Assembly (NCBI RefSeq): GCF_003384935.1
Contig: NZ_QTTQ01000010.1
Span: 496,001 to 560,000 of the forward strand
DNA length: 64,000 bases
DNA from: Lutibacter oceani
GTDB lineage: Bacteria > Bacteroidota > Bacteroidia > Flavobacteriales > Flavobacteriaceae
Direction of reading: 5' to 3'
Shown: positions 27,935 to 35,844 of the stretch, one piece after another
How the letters are laid out: each line of letters opens with the position of its first letter
How positions within the stretch are numbered: the first letter of the stretch is position 1
Position numbers and translations under genes: made by a program
Notes under the pieces: generated by a model
Told to the model about the DNA's origin: nothing
Database searches by the model: none
What the model saw: the letters and a program-made list of their open reading frames with translations, nothing else

Positions 27935-28408
27935 ATGAAAATTAAGTTATTGGCCATAGGTAAAACTGATGCTGAAAATTTACAATCCTTAATTGAAACC
28001 TATCAAGGTAGGTTAAAACATTATATTGGTTTTAAATTAGAAGTAATTCCTGATATTAAAAATGCAAAAAACCTAAGTGAGCAACAGCAGAAAGAAAAGG
28101 AAGGTGAACTAATTTTAAAAAATTTAGCGGCTACGGATCAATTAATTTTATTAGATGAAAAAGGAAAGGAATTTAGATCTATTGAATTTTCTAATTACCT
28201 TCAAAAAAAAATGAACTCAGGAATAAAACAATTAGTTTTTGTAATTGGAGGTCCATATGGTTTTTCTGATGCAGTTTATAAAAAAGCTCAAGGTAAAATT
28301 TCATTATCAAAAATGACGTTTTCACACCAAATGATTCGCTTATTTATTGTTGAACAGGTTTACAGAGCATTTACTATTTTAAAAAATGAACCGTACCATC
28401 ATGAATAA
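27935..28408 (+). CDS. rlmH: 23S rRNA (pseudouridine-1915-N3)-methyltransferase
   Basis: RlmH is a SPOUT-class, SAM-dependent enzyme that methylates pseudouridine 1915 in helix 69 of 23S rRNA. The 157-aa length is typical. Conserved elements: N-terminal [18 protein letters not shown], the SAM-binding knot [11 protein letters not shown], and the C-terminal [27 protein letters not shown], whose YRA and YHH residues are family hallmarks. The rdgB start lies 8 bp inside the 3' end, so the genes are coupled. Confidence 0.97.
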   Translation: MKIKLLAIGKTDAENLQSLIETYQGRLKHYIGFKLEVIPDIKNAKNLSEQQQKEKEGELILKNLAATDQLILLDEKGKEFRSIEFSNYLQKKMNSGIKQLVFVIGGPYGFSDAVYKKAQGKISLSKMTFSHQMIRLFIVEQVYRAFTILKNEPYHHE

Positions 28409-28985
28409 ACTAAAACTTGTTTTTGCAACAAACAATAAAAACAAATTAAAAGAAGTTCAGGCTATGCTAACTAATTTTGAAATAGTTAGTTTAGCAGACA
28501 TTAATTGTTTTGATGACATTCCTGAAACTGCTGATACCTTAGAAGGAAATGCTATTTTAAAAGCTAATTATATAACTGAAAAATTTGGTTTAAACTGTTT
28601 TGCAGATGATACAGGTTTAGAAGTTGAAGCTTTAAATAATGCTCCTGGAGTTTATTCTGCCAGGTATGCTGGTGAAGAAAATAGTGCTGAAAATAATATG
28701 CATAAATTATTAAATGAACTTAACAAAGAAGCCAATAGAAAAGCACAATTTAGAACTGCAATTGCATTAAATTTAGAAGGTAATCAATATATTTTTGAGG
28801 GCATTTGTAAAGGTGAAATATTAAAACAAAAACAAGGCGACAGTGGTTTTGGCTACGATCCTATTTTTATGCCAAATGGCTATAATAAATCCTTCGCAGA
28901 AATGGATATGATTGAAAAAGGAAAAATTAGCCATAGAGGAAAGGCAATAGAAAAATTAGTAACTTTTTTAAACAAAAATTCTTGA
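28401..28985 (+). CDS. rdgB: XTP/dITP diphosphatase (HAM1 family)
   Basis: RdgB hydrolyses non-canonical purine nucleotides such as dITP and XTP to monophosphates, keeping them out of DNA. The start at 28401 ([12 protein letters not shown]) gives a 194-aa protein, the normal length; the in-frame ATG at 28386 adds five residues. Motifs: [24 protein letters not shown] with the catalytic Asp pair, [10 protein letters not shown], and [11 protein letters not shown]. It overlaps rlmH by 8 bp and its TGA overlaps the TTG start of the next gene. Confidence 0.95.
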   Translation: MNKLKLVFATNNKNKLKEVQAMLTNFEIVSLADINCFDDIPETADTLEGNAILKANYITEKFGLNCFADDTGLEVEALNNAPGVYSARYAGEENSAENNMHKLLNELNKEANRKAQFRTAIALNLEGNQYIFEGICKGEILKQKQGDSGFGYDPIFMPNGYNKSFAEMDMIEKGKISHRGKAIEKLVTFLNKNS

Positions 28986-30016
28986 TTAGCCCAATAAAAT
29001 CATATAGTAATACTTTTATAATTCTAATTTTAGTATTAGTTTTCATATTCTTTATTAATCTTAGTTTGGGGTCTGTTTACATTCCTTTAAAACAGTTATT
29101 TTTCACATTAATTAACGGTGAAGTTGATAAAGAATCCTGGAGATCAATTATTTTAAGCTACCGTTTACCTAAAGCAATTACAGCAATAATTGTTGGATCT
29201 GGCTTATCCATAAGTGGATTATTAATGCAAACTTTATTTAGAAATCCTTTAGCAGGCCCATTTGTATTAGGAATAAGTTCTGGTGCAAGTTTAGGAGTTG
29301 CAGTTTTAATTTTGGGAGCTTCTTTTTTAGGTGCAAATATTACCAGTTATGCTTTTAATAATTTTGGCTTGGCAATAGCTGCAAGTTTAGGTGCATTTTT
29401 AGTGCTTTCAGCAGTAATGCTGGCAGCTTTAAAGGTTAGAAATACCATGTCCATACTAATAATTGGGTTAATGTTTGGGAGTTTAACTGCAGCTGTTATA
29501 AGTATATTAGCCTATTTTAGTAGTGCTAGCCAACTTCAACAATATATGTTTTGGAGTTTTGGAAGTTTAGGCAATTTAAGTTGGAAAGAAATTATTGCAT
29601 TATTGATTGTATTTTTAATTGGAATATCTTTTGTTATATTTATAATAAAACCCTTAAATAGCTTATTATTGGGTGAAAATTATGCCAAAAGTATGGGTGT
29701 AAATGTAAAACGCACTCGTAATTTTGTGTTAATTGCAACCAGTTTGTTAACTGGAGTAATTACAGCATTTTCAGGTCCAATTGCTTTTATAGGTTTAGCC
29801 GTTCCTCATTTAACAAAACTCCTTTTTAACACATCAAACCATAGAATTTTATTACCCGCAGTTGCAGTTTGTGGAGCTATAATCATGTTAATTTGCGATA
29901 GTATTGCCCAATTACCAACAAGTGAATACACCTTACCAATAAATGCTATTACATCATTATTTGGAGCACCAATTATCATTTGGTTATTGGTTAGAAAACG
30001 TAAGATTTATTATTAA
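28982..30016 (+). CDS. FecCD-family ABC transporter permease (iron chelate/cobalamin type)
   Basis: The 344-aa polytopic membrane protein belongs to the FecCD/BtuC permease family, which moves siderophore-iron, haem or cobalamin across the inner membrane. Typical signs are [22 protein letters not shown] near the N-terminus, [16 protein letters not shown] (the ATPase-contact region), and [15 protein letters not shown] in the C-terminal half. About nine to ten membrane helices are visible. It starts at TTG (28982), overlapping the rdgB TGA, and shares one base with the ATPase gene that follows. No periplasmic substrate-binding protein gene is in this run, so the ligand cannot be named. Confidence 0.9.
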   Translation: MISPIKSYSNTFIILILVLVFIFFINLSLGSVYIPLKQLFFTLINGEVDKESWRSIILSYRLPKAITAIIVGSGLSISGLLMQTLFRNPLAGPFVLGISSGASLGVAVLILGASFLGANITSYAFNNFGLAIAASLGAFLVLSAVMLAALKVRNTMSILIIGLMFGSLTAAVISILAYFSSASQLQQYMFWSFGSLGNLSWKEIIALLIVFLIGISFVIFIIKPLNSLLLGENYAKSMGVNVKRTRNFVLIATSLLTGVITAFSGPIAFIGLAVPHLTKLLFNTSNHRILLPAVAVCGAIIMLICDSIAQLPTSEYTLPINAITSLFGAPIIIWLLVRKRKIYY

Positions 30017-30819
30017 TGAAACAAACCTCTAAACATATTATAAAAGTTTCAAATTTAAGTATTGGGTATACTTCAAAAAAGAATGTATCTACCATAGCCT
30101 CTAATCTTAATATAAATTTAAGCTCAGGCAATATGGTTTGTTTATTGGGTAAAAACGGAATTGGTAAATCTACTTTACTTAGAACATTAACAAAAGTACA
30201 ACCTGCTTTATCTGGTGAAATATTTATAAATAACATTAAATTAGAAGTTTTAGCCAATAATGAATTAGCTAAAATAGTAAGTTTAGTACTTACCGAAAGA
30301 TTACCGGATAGCAGTTTAACCGTTTTTGAACTTGTTGCATTAGGTAGGCAACCGTTTACAAATTGGATTGGATATTTAACCAATGAAGATATGGAAATAA
30401 TTCAATCTGCATTTGAAAAAACCAACACCAAACATTTAATGAACTCTAAATGTTATGAATTAAGCGATGGTCAATTACAAAAAGTTCTAATTGCCCGGGC
30501 ACTTGCTCAAAACACACCAATAATTGTTTTAGATGAACCTACTGCACATTTAGATTTACACCACACTATAAATACGTTTTCTTTACTAAAAAACCTTGCT
30601 TCTGAATTTAATAAAACAATCATTATTTCAACACACGAAGCTAACTTAGCAATGCAACTTGCTGATGAATTATGGCTAATGTCGCCTTCAAAATTTATAA
30701 GTGGAAAAACTGATGACCTAATTGCTGAAAATGAATTAAATCAGCTTTTTGATTCTAAGCTAATTAGTTTTAATAAAACTTTAAAGCAATTCACCATAAC
30801 CGACTCAAAATTATTTTAA
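30016..30819 (+). CDS. ABC transporter ATP-binding protein (FecE/BtuD type)
   Basis: The 267-aa cytosolic ATPase energises the permease encoded just upstream; the genes overlap by one base (TAATG). Walker A is GKNGIGKS (45-52), the signature is LSDGQ (149-153, with the Ser-Asp variant of LSGGQ common in FecE-like proteins), Walker B is IIVLDEPT with D173 and E174, and the H-loop His is in ISTHEANLA. It looks fully competent. The likely role is uptake of an iron chelate or corrinoid. The M28 peptidase gene lies 29 bp downstream with its own -7 motif. Confidence 0.92.
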   Translation: MKQTSKHIIKVSNLSIGYTSKKNVSTIASNLNINLSSGNMVCLLGKNGIGKSTLLRTLTKVQPALSGEIFINNIKLEVLANNELAKIVSLVLTERLPDSSLTVFELVALGRQPFTNWIGYLTNEDMEIIQSAFEKTNTKHLMNSKCYELSDGQLQKVLIARALAQNTPIIVLDEPTAHLDLHHTINTFSLLKNLASEFNKTIIISTHEANLAMQLADELWLMSPSKFISGKTDDLIAENELNQLFDSKLISFNKTLKQFTITDSKLF

Positions 30820-30827
30820 TATATTTG
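30820..30827 (+). promoter_or_regulatory. Probable -7 promoter element (TATATTTG) of the M28 peptidase gene
   Basis: Perfect TAnnTTTG match, 21 bp before the ATG and directly after the ABC ATPase stop. Confidence 0.45.
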
Positions 30828-30848
30828 AAATTCCCGTAAATTATTCAA

Positions 30849-31862
30849 ATGAAAAAAACACTGCTTTTTATATTAACACTTGCTGCTATAAGCTGTGGGA
30901 GTAACAATCATATTTCAGAAACTTCTGAGGTTACAATTACAAATGTTACAAAATATGCCAATACCATAACTCCAACCGATTTAAAAAACCATTTATACAT
31001 TTTTGCTTCTGATGAATTTGAAGGTAGAAATACTGGTACACCTGGTCAAAAAAAGGCATCCGAATACTTAAAATACTTTTATATAAATAATAATATTCAG
31101 TCTCCACTAGGTGGAAATAACTATTTTCAGGATATTCCAACTGAACATTTGAATCCTAATTTAAATCCTTCAGAAAATGTTTTGGCATTTATTGAAGGCT
31201 CAGAAAAACCAAATGAAATTATTGTAATTTCAGCACATTTAGATCATTTAGGTACAAATAATGAAGAAATTTATAACGGAGCTGATGATGATGGTTCTGG
31301 AAATGTAGCAATTTTAGAAATTGCTGAAGCTTTTAAAAAAGCGGTTGAAGATGGAAATGGTCCAAAACGATCTATCTTGTTTTTACATGTAACGGGTGAA
31401 GAAAAAGGTTTATTGGGCTCAAAATATTATGTTAACAATCCTATTTTTCCACTTAAAAACACCATTACTAATTTAAATATTGATATGATTGGTAGAGTTG
31501 ATGAAATTCATGAAGATGGAAATCCAAATTATATATATTTGATTGGTTCAGATAAATTAAGTAGTGAATTACACAATTTATCTGAAGAAATCAACGAAAA
31601 ATTTACTCAAATTGATTTAGATTACAAATACAACGATGAAGAAGATCCAAATCGTTTTTATTACAGATCAGACCATTATAATTTTGCTAAAAATAACATT
31701 CCAATCATTTTTTACTTTAATGGAACTCATCAAGATTATCACCGACCATCAGATACTCCTGATAAAATTAATTATGAATTGCTACAAAAGCGCACCCAAT
31801 TGGTTTTTTATACTGCCTGGGAAATAGCTAACAGAGAAAACAGAATTGTTGTTGATAAATAG
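30849..31862 (+). CDS. M28 family zinc aminopeptidase lipoprotein
   Basis: The 337-aa protein has a lipoprotein signal with lipobox AISC (lipidated C16). The M28 domain carries all five metal ligands: H130 (SAHLDHLG), an Asp in GADDDGSGN (146-148), the Glu pair of TGEEKG at 183-185 (catalytic base and ligand), D212 (LNIDMIG) and H298 (DYHRPSDTPDK). This is a complete di-zinc aminopeptidase site. It is probably displayed on a membrane facing the periplasm or outside and trims peptides. A separate promoter motif precedes it. Confidence 0.93.
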   Translation: MKKTLLFILTLAAISCGSNNHISETSEVTITNVTKYANTITPTDLKNHLYIFASDEFEGRNTGTPGQKKASEYLKYFYINNNIQSPLGGNNYFQDIPTEHLNPNLNPSENVLAFIEGSEKPNEIIVISAHLDHLGTNNEEIYNGADDDGSGNVAILEIAEAFKKAVEDGNGPKRSILFLHVTGEEKGLLGSKYYVNNPIFPLKNTITNLNIDMIGRVDEIHEDGNPNYIYLIGSDKLSSELHNLSEEINEKFTQIDLDYKYNDEEDPNRFYYRSDHYNFAKNNIPIIFYFNGTHQDYHRPSDTPDKINYELLQKRTQLVFYTAWEIANRENRIVVDK

Positions 31863-31910
31863 CAAGCTGAGTTCACAACTTTAACTATAGTATTTAGACT
31901 TTTACTTAAA

Positions 31911-32915
31911 TTAATGGATAATTTTAAACAATAATTCTTTTAAAATATCACTAGCTGGCAATGCATTTGCTCCAACACCCTTACTCTTAACATCTGCATC
32001 TCTTAAAAAAGCAATTACCTGAGAAACTTTTCGCATTGGATAGTTTTTTGCGGCTACTGAATAATCTGAAACAAAAAATGGATTTACACCTAAGGCTTTG
32101 GCAACACTATTTTTAGATTTATCCTTTAAACTATGAAATATAAGCAATTGTGTAAAAAAGCTATTTAATAATGAAATAGTAACTACCATTGGATTTGCTT
32201 TTTGATTTTGAGCAAAATGATTAATTATTCTATTTACTTTTAGAACATTTCGCTCGCCAACTGCTTTTCTAAGTTCAAAATTATTGTAGTCTTTACTAAT
32301 ACCAATATTTTCTTCAATAGCACTTGGTGTAATTATTGATTCAACAGGTAAAACAACCATTAATTTATCAAGTTCATTACTAATTTTACTTAAATCGGTT
32401 CCTAAAAACTCGACCAACATTAAAGTTGCTTTTGTATCAATTTTATACTTTTTACCAGCTAAAACTCTTCGTATCCAATCTGCAACCTGATTTTCATATA
32501 ATTTTTTGCTTTCATAAACCAAACCACTTTTTTGAATTGCCTTATAAAGTGCTTTTCTTTTGTCAATTTTTTTATACTTATAACATAAAACTAGCACTGT
32601 TGAAGGTTGTGGATTTTGAGCGTAAGAAACTAACTTTTCAATAGTTCTTGATAAATCCTGAGCTTCTTTAACAATTACAACTTGCCTGTCTGCCATCATT
32701 GGATATCTTTTGGCATTATCTACTATATCTTCAATAGTAACATCTCTACCATACAAAACCATTTGATTAAACCCTTTTTCTTCTTCAGCAAGTATATTAT
32801 TTTCAATAAATTCGGATATTTTATCTATATAATAAGGCTCCTCACCCATTAAAAAATAAATTGGTTTTATATTTCCAACTTGTATATCTGAAACTATTTT
32901 GGTAACGTCACTCAT
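31911..32915 (-). CDS. holA: DNA polymerase III subunit delta
   Basis: The 334-aa protein is the clamp-loader delta subunit: IYFLMGEEPYYIDKISEFIE near the N-terminus (AAA+-like domain lacking a Walker A), the beta-clamp-binding middle (LVSYAQNPQPSTVLVLCYK), and the collar domain with NELDKLMVV and NFELRKAVGERNVLKVNRIINHF. It wrenches the beta clamp open during loading. Only 29 bp separate its start from the divergent HsdR-N protein gene, a gene pair often seen in Bacteroidota. Confidence 0.93.
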   Translation of the reverse strand: MSDVTKIVSDIQVGNIKPIYFLMGEEPYYIDKISEFIENNILAEEEKGFNQMVLYGRDVTIEDIVDNAKRYPMMADRQVVIVKEAQDLSRTIEKLVSYAQNPQPSTVLVLCYKYKKIDKRKALYKAIQKSGLVYESKKLYENQVADWIRRVLAGKKYKIDTKATLMLVEFLGTDLSKISNELDKLMVVLPVESIITPSAIEENIGISKDYNNFELRKAVGERNVLKVNRIINHFAQNQKANPMVVTISLLNSFFTQLLIFHSLKDKSKNSVAKALGVNPFFVSDYSVAAKNYPMRKVSQVIAFLRDADVKSKGVGANALPASDILKELLFKIIH

Positions 32916-32944
32916 TTATTAAAAAAAATTAGCATTTTTGTTGT

Positions 32945-33394
32945 ATGCAGCCATTGAATTTGCCAACATATAAATTCAGAATCAAAAGTAGTGAAAATAA
33001 GCATTTTATTTTTGATATTATTAGAAAAAAATATATGATTCTTACTCCAGAGGAGTGGGTACGCCAGCATTTTATTCATTATTTAATTGAAGAAAAAAAA
33101 TATCCAATTTCATTAATTGCTGTTGAAAAAAAACTTACTATTAACAAGTTAACAAAACGGACAGATATTTTAGTTTTTAATAATAAGGGGGTACCAAATA
33201 TTATTGTTGAATGCAAAGCTCCTTCTGTAAAAATAACCCAAGAAACGTTTGATCAAATTGCCAGGTATAATCTAAAATTAGATGCTAATTACTTAATTAC
33301 CACAAATGGATTAGAGCATTTTTACTGTAAAATGGATACAAAAAATGAGCAATATATTTTTTTGAAAAACATACCTGCTTATTCAGATAATTAA
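32945..33394 (+). CDS. Stand-alone HsdR N-terminal domain protein (PD-(D/E)xK nuclease fold)
   Basis: The 149-aa protein is only the HSDR_N nuclease-fold domain of type I restriction enzymes. The catalytic-type residues are visible: an early Glu in TPEEWVRQ (E36/E37), D74 in KRTDILVF, and E89-x-K91 in IIVECKAPS, i.e. the complete PD-(D/E)xK signature. The helicase and coupling domains of HsdR are absent and no hsdM or hsdS is near, so this is not a restriction-modification system. Its divergent pairing with holA is a recurrent bacteroidetal arrangement that hints at a DNA metabolism role; function is unknown. Confidence 0.85.
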   Translation: MQPLNLPTYKFRIKSSENKHFIFDIIRKKYMILTPEEWVRQHFIHYLIEEKKYPISLIAVEKKLTINKLTKRTDILVFNNKGVPNIIVECKAPSVKITQETFDQIARYNLKLDANYLITTNGLEHFYCKMDTKNEQYIFLKNIPAYSDN

Positions 33395-33427
33395 GAAAAT
33401 ATTAATTTGTAATTGTTAATTTTAAAG

Positions 33428-33435
33428 TAAGTTTG
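33428..33435 (+). promoter_or_regulatory. Probable promoter (TTTG-N18-TAAGTTTG) of the glycosyltransferase gene
   Basis: A -33 TTTG at 33406-33409 and -7 TAAGTTTG are 18 bp apart. The -7 box ends 5 bp before the GTG start, so the mRNA would be leaderless. Confidence 0.5.
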
Positions 33436-33440
33436 CATTT

Positions 33441-34442
33441 GTGAAAATAGCTATTGTAATATTAAACTGGAACGGAAAACAATTACTGGAAAAATTTCTA
33501 CCTACTGTTGTAAAACAGAGTCAACTTAGTACTGTTGAAATATACGTTGCTGACAATGCTTCAACCGATGATTCTATTCATTTTATTAAACAAAATTATC
33601 CTAGTGTAAAAATTGTCCAAAATAAAGAAAATGGAGGTTTTGCAAAAGGCTATAACGATGCTTTACAATTTATTGATGCAGATATTTATGGTTTAATTAA
33701 TTCTGATATTGAAGTTACCGAAAACTGGTTAGATCCAATAATTTCAACTTTTGAAAAAGAACCAACTACAGCTATAATTCAACCAAAAATTTTAGATTAT
33801 AAAAACAAATATTTTTTTGAATATGCAGGTGCAGCAGGAGGTTTTATTGATAAATATGGTTATCCGTTTTGCAGAGGTCGTATTTTTTCCGAACTCGAAA
33901 AAGACAATCAACAATTTAATGATATAAAAGAGATTTTCTGGGCCTCAGGGGCTTGTTTTTTTATTCGTACCACTATTTTTAAAAACTTAAATGGTTTTGA
34001 TGAAGATTATTTTGCGCATCAAGAAGAAATAGATTTATGCTGGAGAGCACAAAATTTAAATCATACTATTAAATATGTTGGAACATCTACAGTTTACCAC
34101 GTTGGTGGTGCAACGTTAAAAGAAGAAAGTCCAAAAAAAACTTTTTTAAATTTTAGAAACAGTCTGTTTTCTTTAGTTAAAAATTTACCAAAAAAAGACT
34201 TGTTTGGCATTATATTTATGCGTTTAGTTTTAGATGGAATAGCAGGTTTGAAATTTTTATTTGAATTTAGACCAAAACATATTTTAGCTATTTTAAAAGC
34301 ACATATTAGTTTTTATAAACAACTTTCTAAAATGCTTGCTAAAAGAGGAAACCATAAAAAAAGGAATGATTACTTTACTATTAAAAGTATTGTTTGGCAA
34401 CATTTTATTTTAGGGAAGAAAAAATATAAGGATCTTTTTTAA
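33441..34442 (+). CDS. Family 2 glycosyltransferase (rhamnosyltransferase-like)
   Basis: The 333-aa protein starts with a GT-A fold of family GT2: VILNWNGKQLLEKFL, DNASTDDSI, KENGGFAKGYNDAL, and GLINSDIEV in place of the DxD motif. Further down are SGACFFIRTTIF and EEIDLCWRAQ with the catalytic acidic pair. The C-terminal part resembles wbbL/rhamnosyltransferase-like enzymes that add sugars to lipid-linked glycans. The start codon is GTG. Acceptor and donor are not evident. The gene is isolated from other polysaccharide genes and its stop overlaps the convergent tsaC-like gene by 4 bp. Confidence 0.88.
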   Translation: MKIAIVILNWNGKQLLEKFLPTVVKQSQLSTVEIYVADNASTDDSIHFIKQNYPSVKIVQNKENGGFAKGYNDALQFIDADIYGLINSDIEVTENWLDPIISTFEKEPTTAIIQPKILDYKNKYFFEYAGAAGGFIDKYGYPFCRGRIFSELEKDNQQFNDIKEIFWASGACFFIRTTIFKNLNGFDEDYFAHQEEIDLCWRAQNLNHTIKYVGTSTVYHVGGATLKEESPKKTFLNFRNSLFSLVKNLPKKDLFGIIFMRLVLDGIAGLKFLFEFRPKHILAILKAHISFYKQLSKMLAKRGNHKKRNDYFTIKSIVWQHFILGKKKYKDLF

Positions 34443-35059
34443 AAGTTTTCTAAACTTCCTTTTCCTTCACGTAAAATAGTTATCTCATTATCTGACAAAT
34501 CTACAACAGTTGAAGGATTGTTATCACCATAACCACCATCAATTACAACATCAACAATATTCCCCCATTTTTCATAAATTAATTCGGGATCTGTTGTATA
34601 TTCTAATAAATCATCTTCATCATAAATTGAAGTTGAAACAATTGGATTCCCTAATTTTTTAACCAATTCTCTTATAATATTGTTATCAGGAATACGAATA
34701 CCAACCGTTTTTTTATTTTTAAAGGCTTTTGGTAAATTATTATTACTCGGTAAAACAAATGTGTAGGGACCTGGCAAATGTTTTTTAAGAATCTTATATG
34801 TTGCCGTATCAATTTGTTTTATATAATCGGATAAATTACTTAAATCGTAACAAATAAAAGAAAAATTAGCTTTATCTAATTTAACACCTTTAATTTTAGC
34901 TACTTTTTCCATAGCTTTCATATTTGTTATATCACAACCTAAGCCATAAACAGTATCTGTTGGATAAATAATTAACCCTCCTTTTTTTAAAATTTCTACA
35001 ACTTTTTCAAGTTCCCTTTCATTTGGGTTCTCTTCATATATTTTTATTAATTCAGCCAT
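34439..35059 (-). CDS. L-threonylcarbamoyladenylate synthase (Sua5/YciO/YrdC family)
   Basis: The 206-aa protein uses threonine, bicarbonate and ATP to make threonylcarbamoyl-AMP, the first step of tRNA t6A37 synthesis. YrdC-domain motifs are GGLIIYPTDTVYGLGCDI, KIKGVKLDKANFSFIC, LPGPYTFVLPSN, VGIRIPDN and PIVSTSIYDEDD. There is no C-terminal Sua5 domain. The variation KxRxxxK to KIKGVKLDKA leaves some doubt between TsaC and the YciO subgroup, whose role is less clear. It overlaps the convergent glycosyltransferase gene by 4 bp. Confidence 0.85.
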   Translation of the reverse strand: MAELIKIYEENPNERELEKVVEILKKGGLIIYPTDTVYGLGCDITNMKAMEKVAKIKGVKLDKANFSFICYDLSNLSDYIKQIDTATYKILKKHLPGPYTFVLPSNNNLPKAFKNKKTVGIRIPDNNIIRELVKKLGNPIVSTSIYDEDDLLEYTTDPELIYEKWGNIVDVVIDGGYGDNNPSTVVDLSDNEITILREGKGSLENF

Positions 35060-35078
35060 ATAAAATTAAAATTCTACA

Positions 35079-35086
35079 CAAATGTA
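35079..35086 (-). promoter_or_regulatory. Probable -7 promoter element (TACATTTG) of the tsaC-like gene
   Basis: Perfect TAnnTTTG on the minus strand, 19 bp before the start codon. Confidence 0.45.
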
Positions 35087-35104
35087 AACTATTTTATAAT
35101 TAAA

Positions 35105-35127
35105 AAAACCTGCAAAAAGCAGGTTTT
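35105..35127 (-). terminator. Terminator of the two-component operon
   Basis: Nine-bp stem AAAACCTGC / GCAGGTTTT with an AAAAA loop (TTTTT on the minus strand), located 5 bp after the response regulator stop. U-tract on the minus strand is provided by the A run at 35102-35108. Confidence 0.75.
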
Positions 35128-35131
35128 AATT

Positions 35132-35833
35132 TTATTCATTTTTATCAATTAATCTAAATCCTTCACCATGAATATTTAAAATTTCAACATTTTCATCTTC
35201 TTTTAAATACTTACGTAATTTGGCAATATAAACATCCATACTTCTTGATGTAAAATAATTATCATCTCTCCAAATTTTTGTTAAAGCCAATTCTCTTGGC
35301 ATTAAATCGTTTTTATGCATTGCCAGCATTTTTAACAATTTACTTTCTTTAGGCGAAAGCTTTTGAATTTCTCCACCGTTAAAAGATAAATGTCTTAATT
35401 TTGAATTAAAATCAAATTTACCAATTTTAAATTCAAAAGTATCTTCTTCAGTATTTTGTTCAGTTTCTTTACGCTGTAATATTGCTTTTATTTTATACAA
35501 TAAAACTTCAGAATCAAAAGGTTTATTTAAGTAATCATCTGCTCCTGCCTGATAACCTTTTAAAACATCCTCCTTCATAGTTTTGGCTGTTAAAAATATA
35601 ATAGGCACTTCTGAGTTGGTTGCTCTAATATCTTTTGCCAAAGAAAATCCATCTTTACGAGGCATCATTACATCTAAAATACATAAATCGTAATCATCGT
35701 TTTTAAACATAATTAAACCTTCTAAACCATCTTTTGCATGTGTAACATTATAATCGTTTAACGATAAATAATCTTTTAAAACGGTACCAAAATTGGGATC
35801 GTCTTCTACTAATAAAATCCTGTTATTTTCCAT
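35132..35833 (-). CDS. OmpR/PhoB-family response regulator
   Basis: The 233-aa protein has a receiver domain (1-115) with acidic pocket E10-D11-D12, phospho-acceptor D54 (CILDVMMPRKDG), T82 and K104 (NKPF), and a C-terminal winged helix DNA-binding domain (about 135-230; LRHLSFNGGEIQKLSPKES, FTSRSMDVYIAKLRKYL). It is encoded 11 bp after the histidine kinase gene on the same strand, so they form a cognate pair, similar to the RprXY type of Bacteroides. Target genes are unknown. Confidence 0.95.
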   Translation of the reverse strand: MENNRILLVEDDPNFGTVLKDYLSLNDYNVTHAKDGLEGLIMFKNDDYDLCILDVMMPRKDGFSLAKDIRATNSEVPIIFLTAKTMKEDVLKGYQAGADDYLNKPFDSEVLLYKIKAILQRKETEQNTEEDTFEFKIGKFDFNSKLRHLSFNGGEIQKLSPKESKLLKMLAMHKNDLMPRELALTKIWRDDNYFTSRSMDVYIAKLRKYLKEDENVEILNIHGEGFRLIDKNE

Positions 35834-35844
35834 ATTTCTTTAAT

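Noticed and set aside
32945-33394. Type I restriction system, suggested by the HsdR-N domain
   Set aside because: Only the nuclease-fold domain is present; no helicase, methylase or specificity subunit lies in the window.
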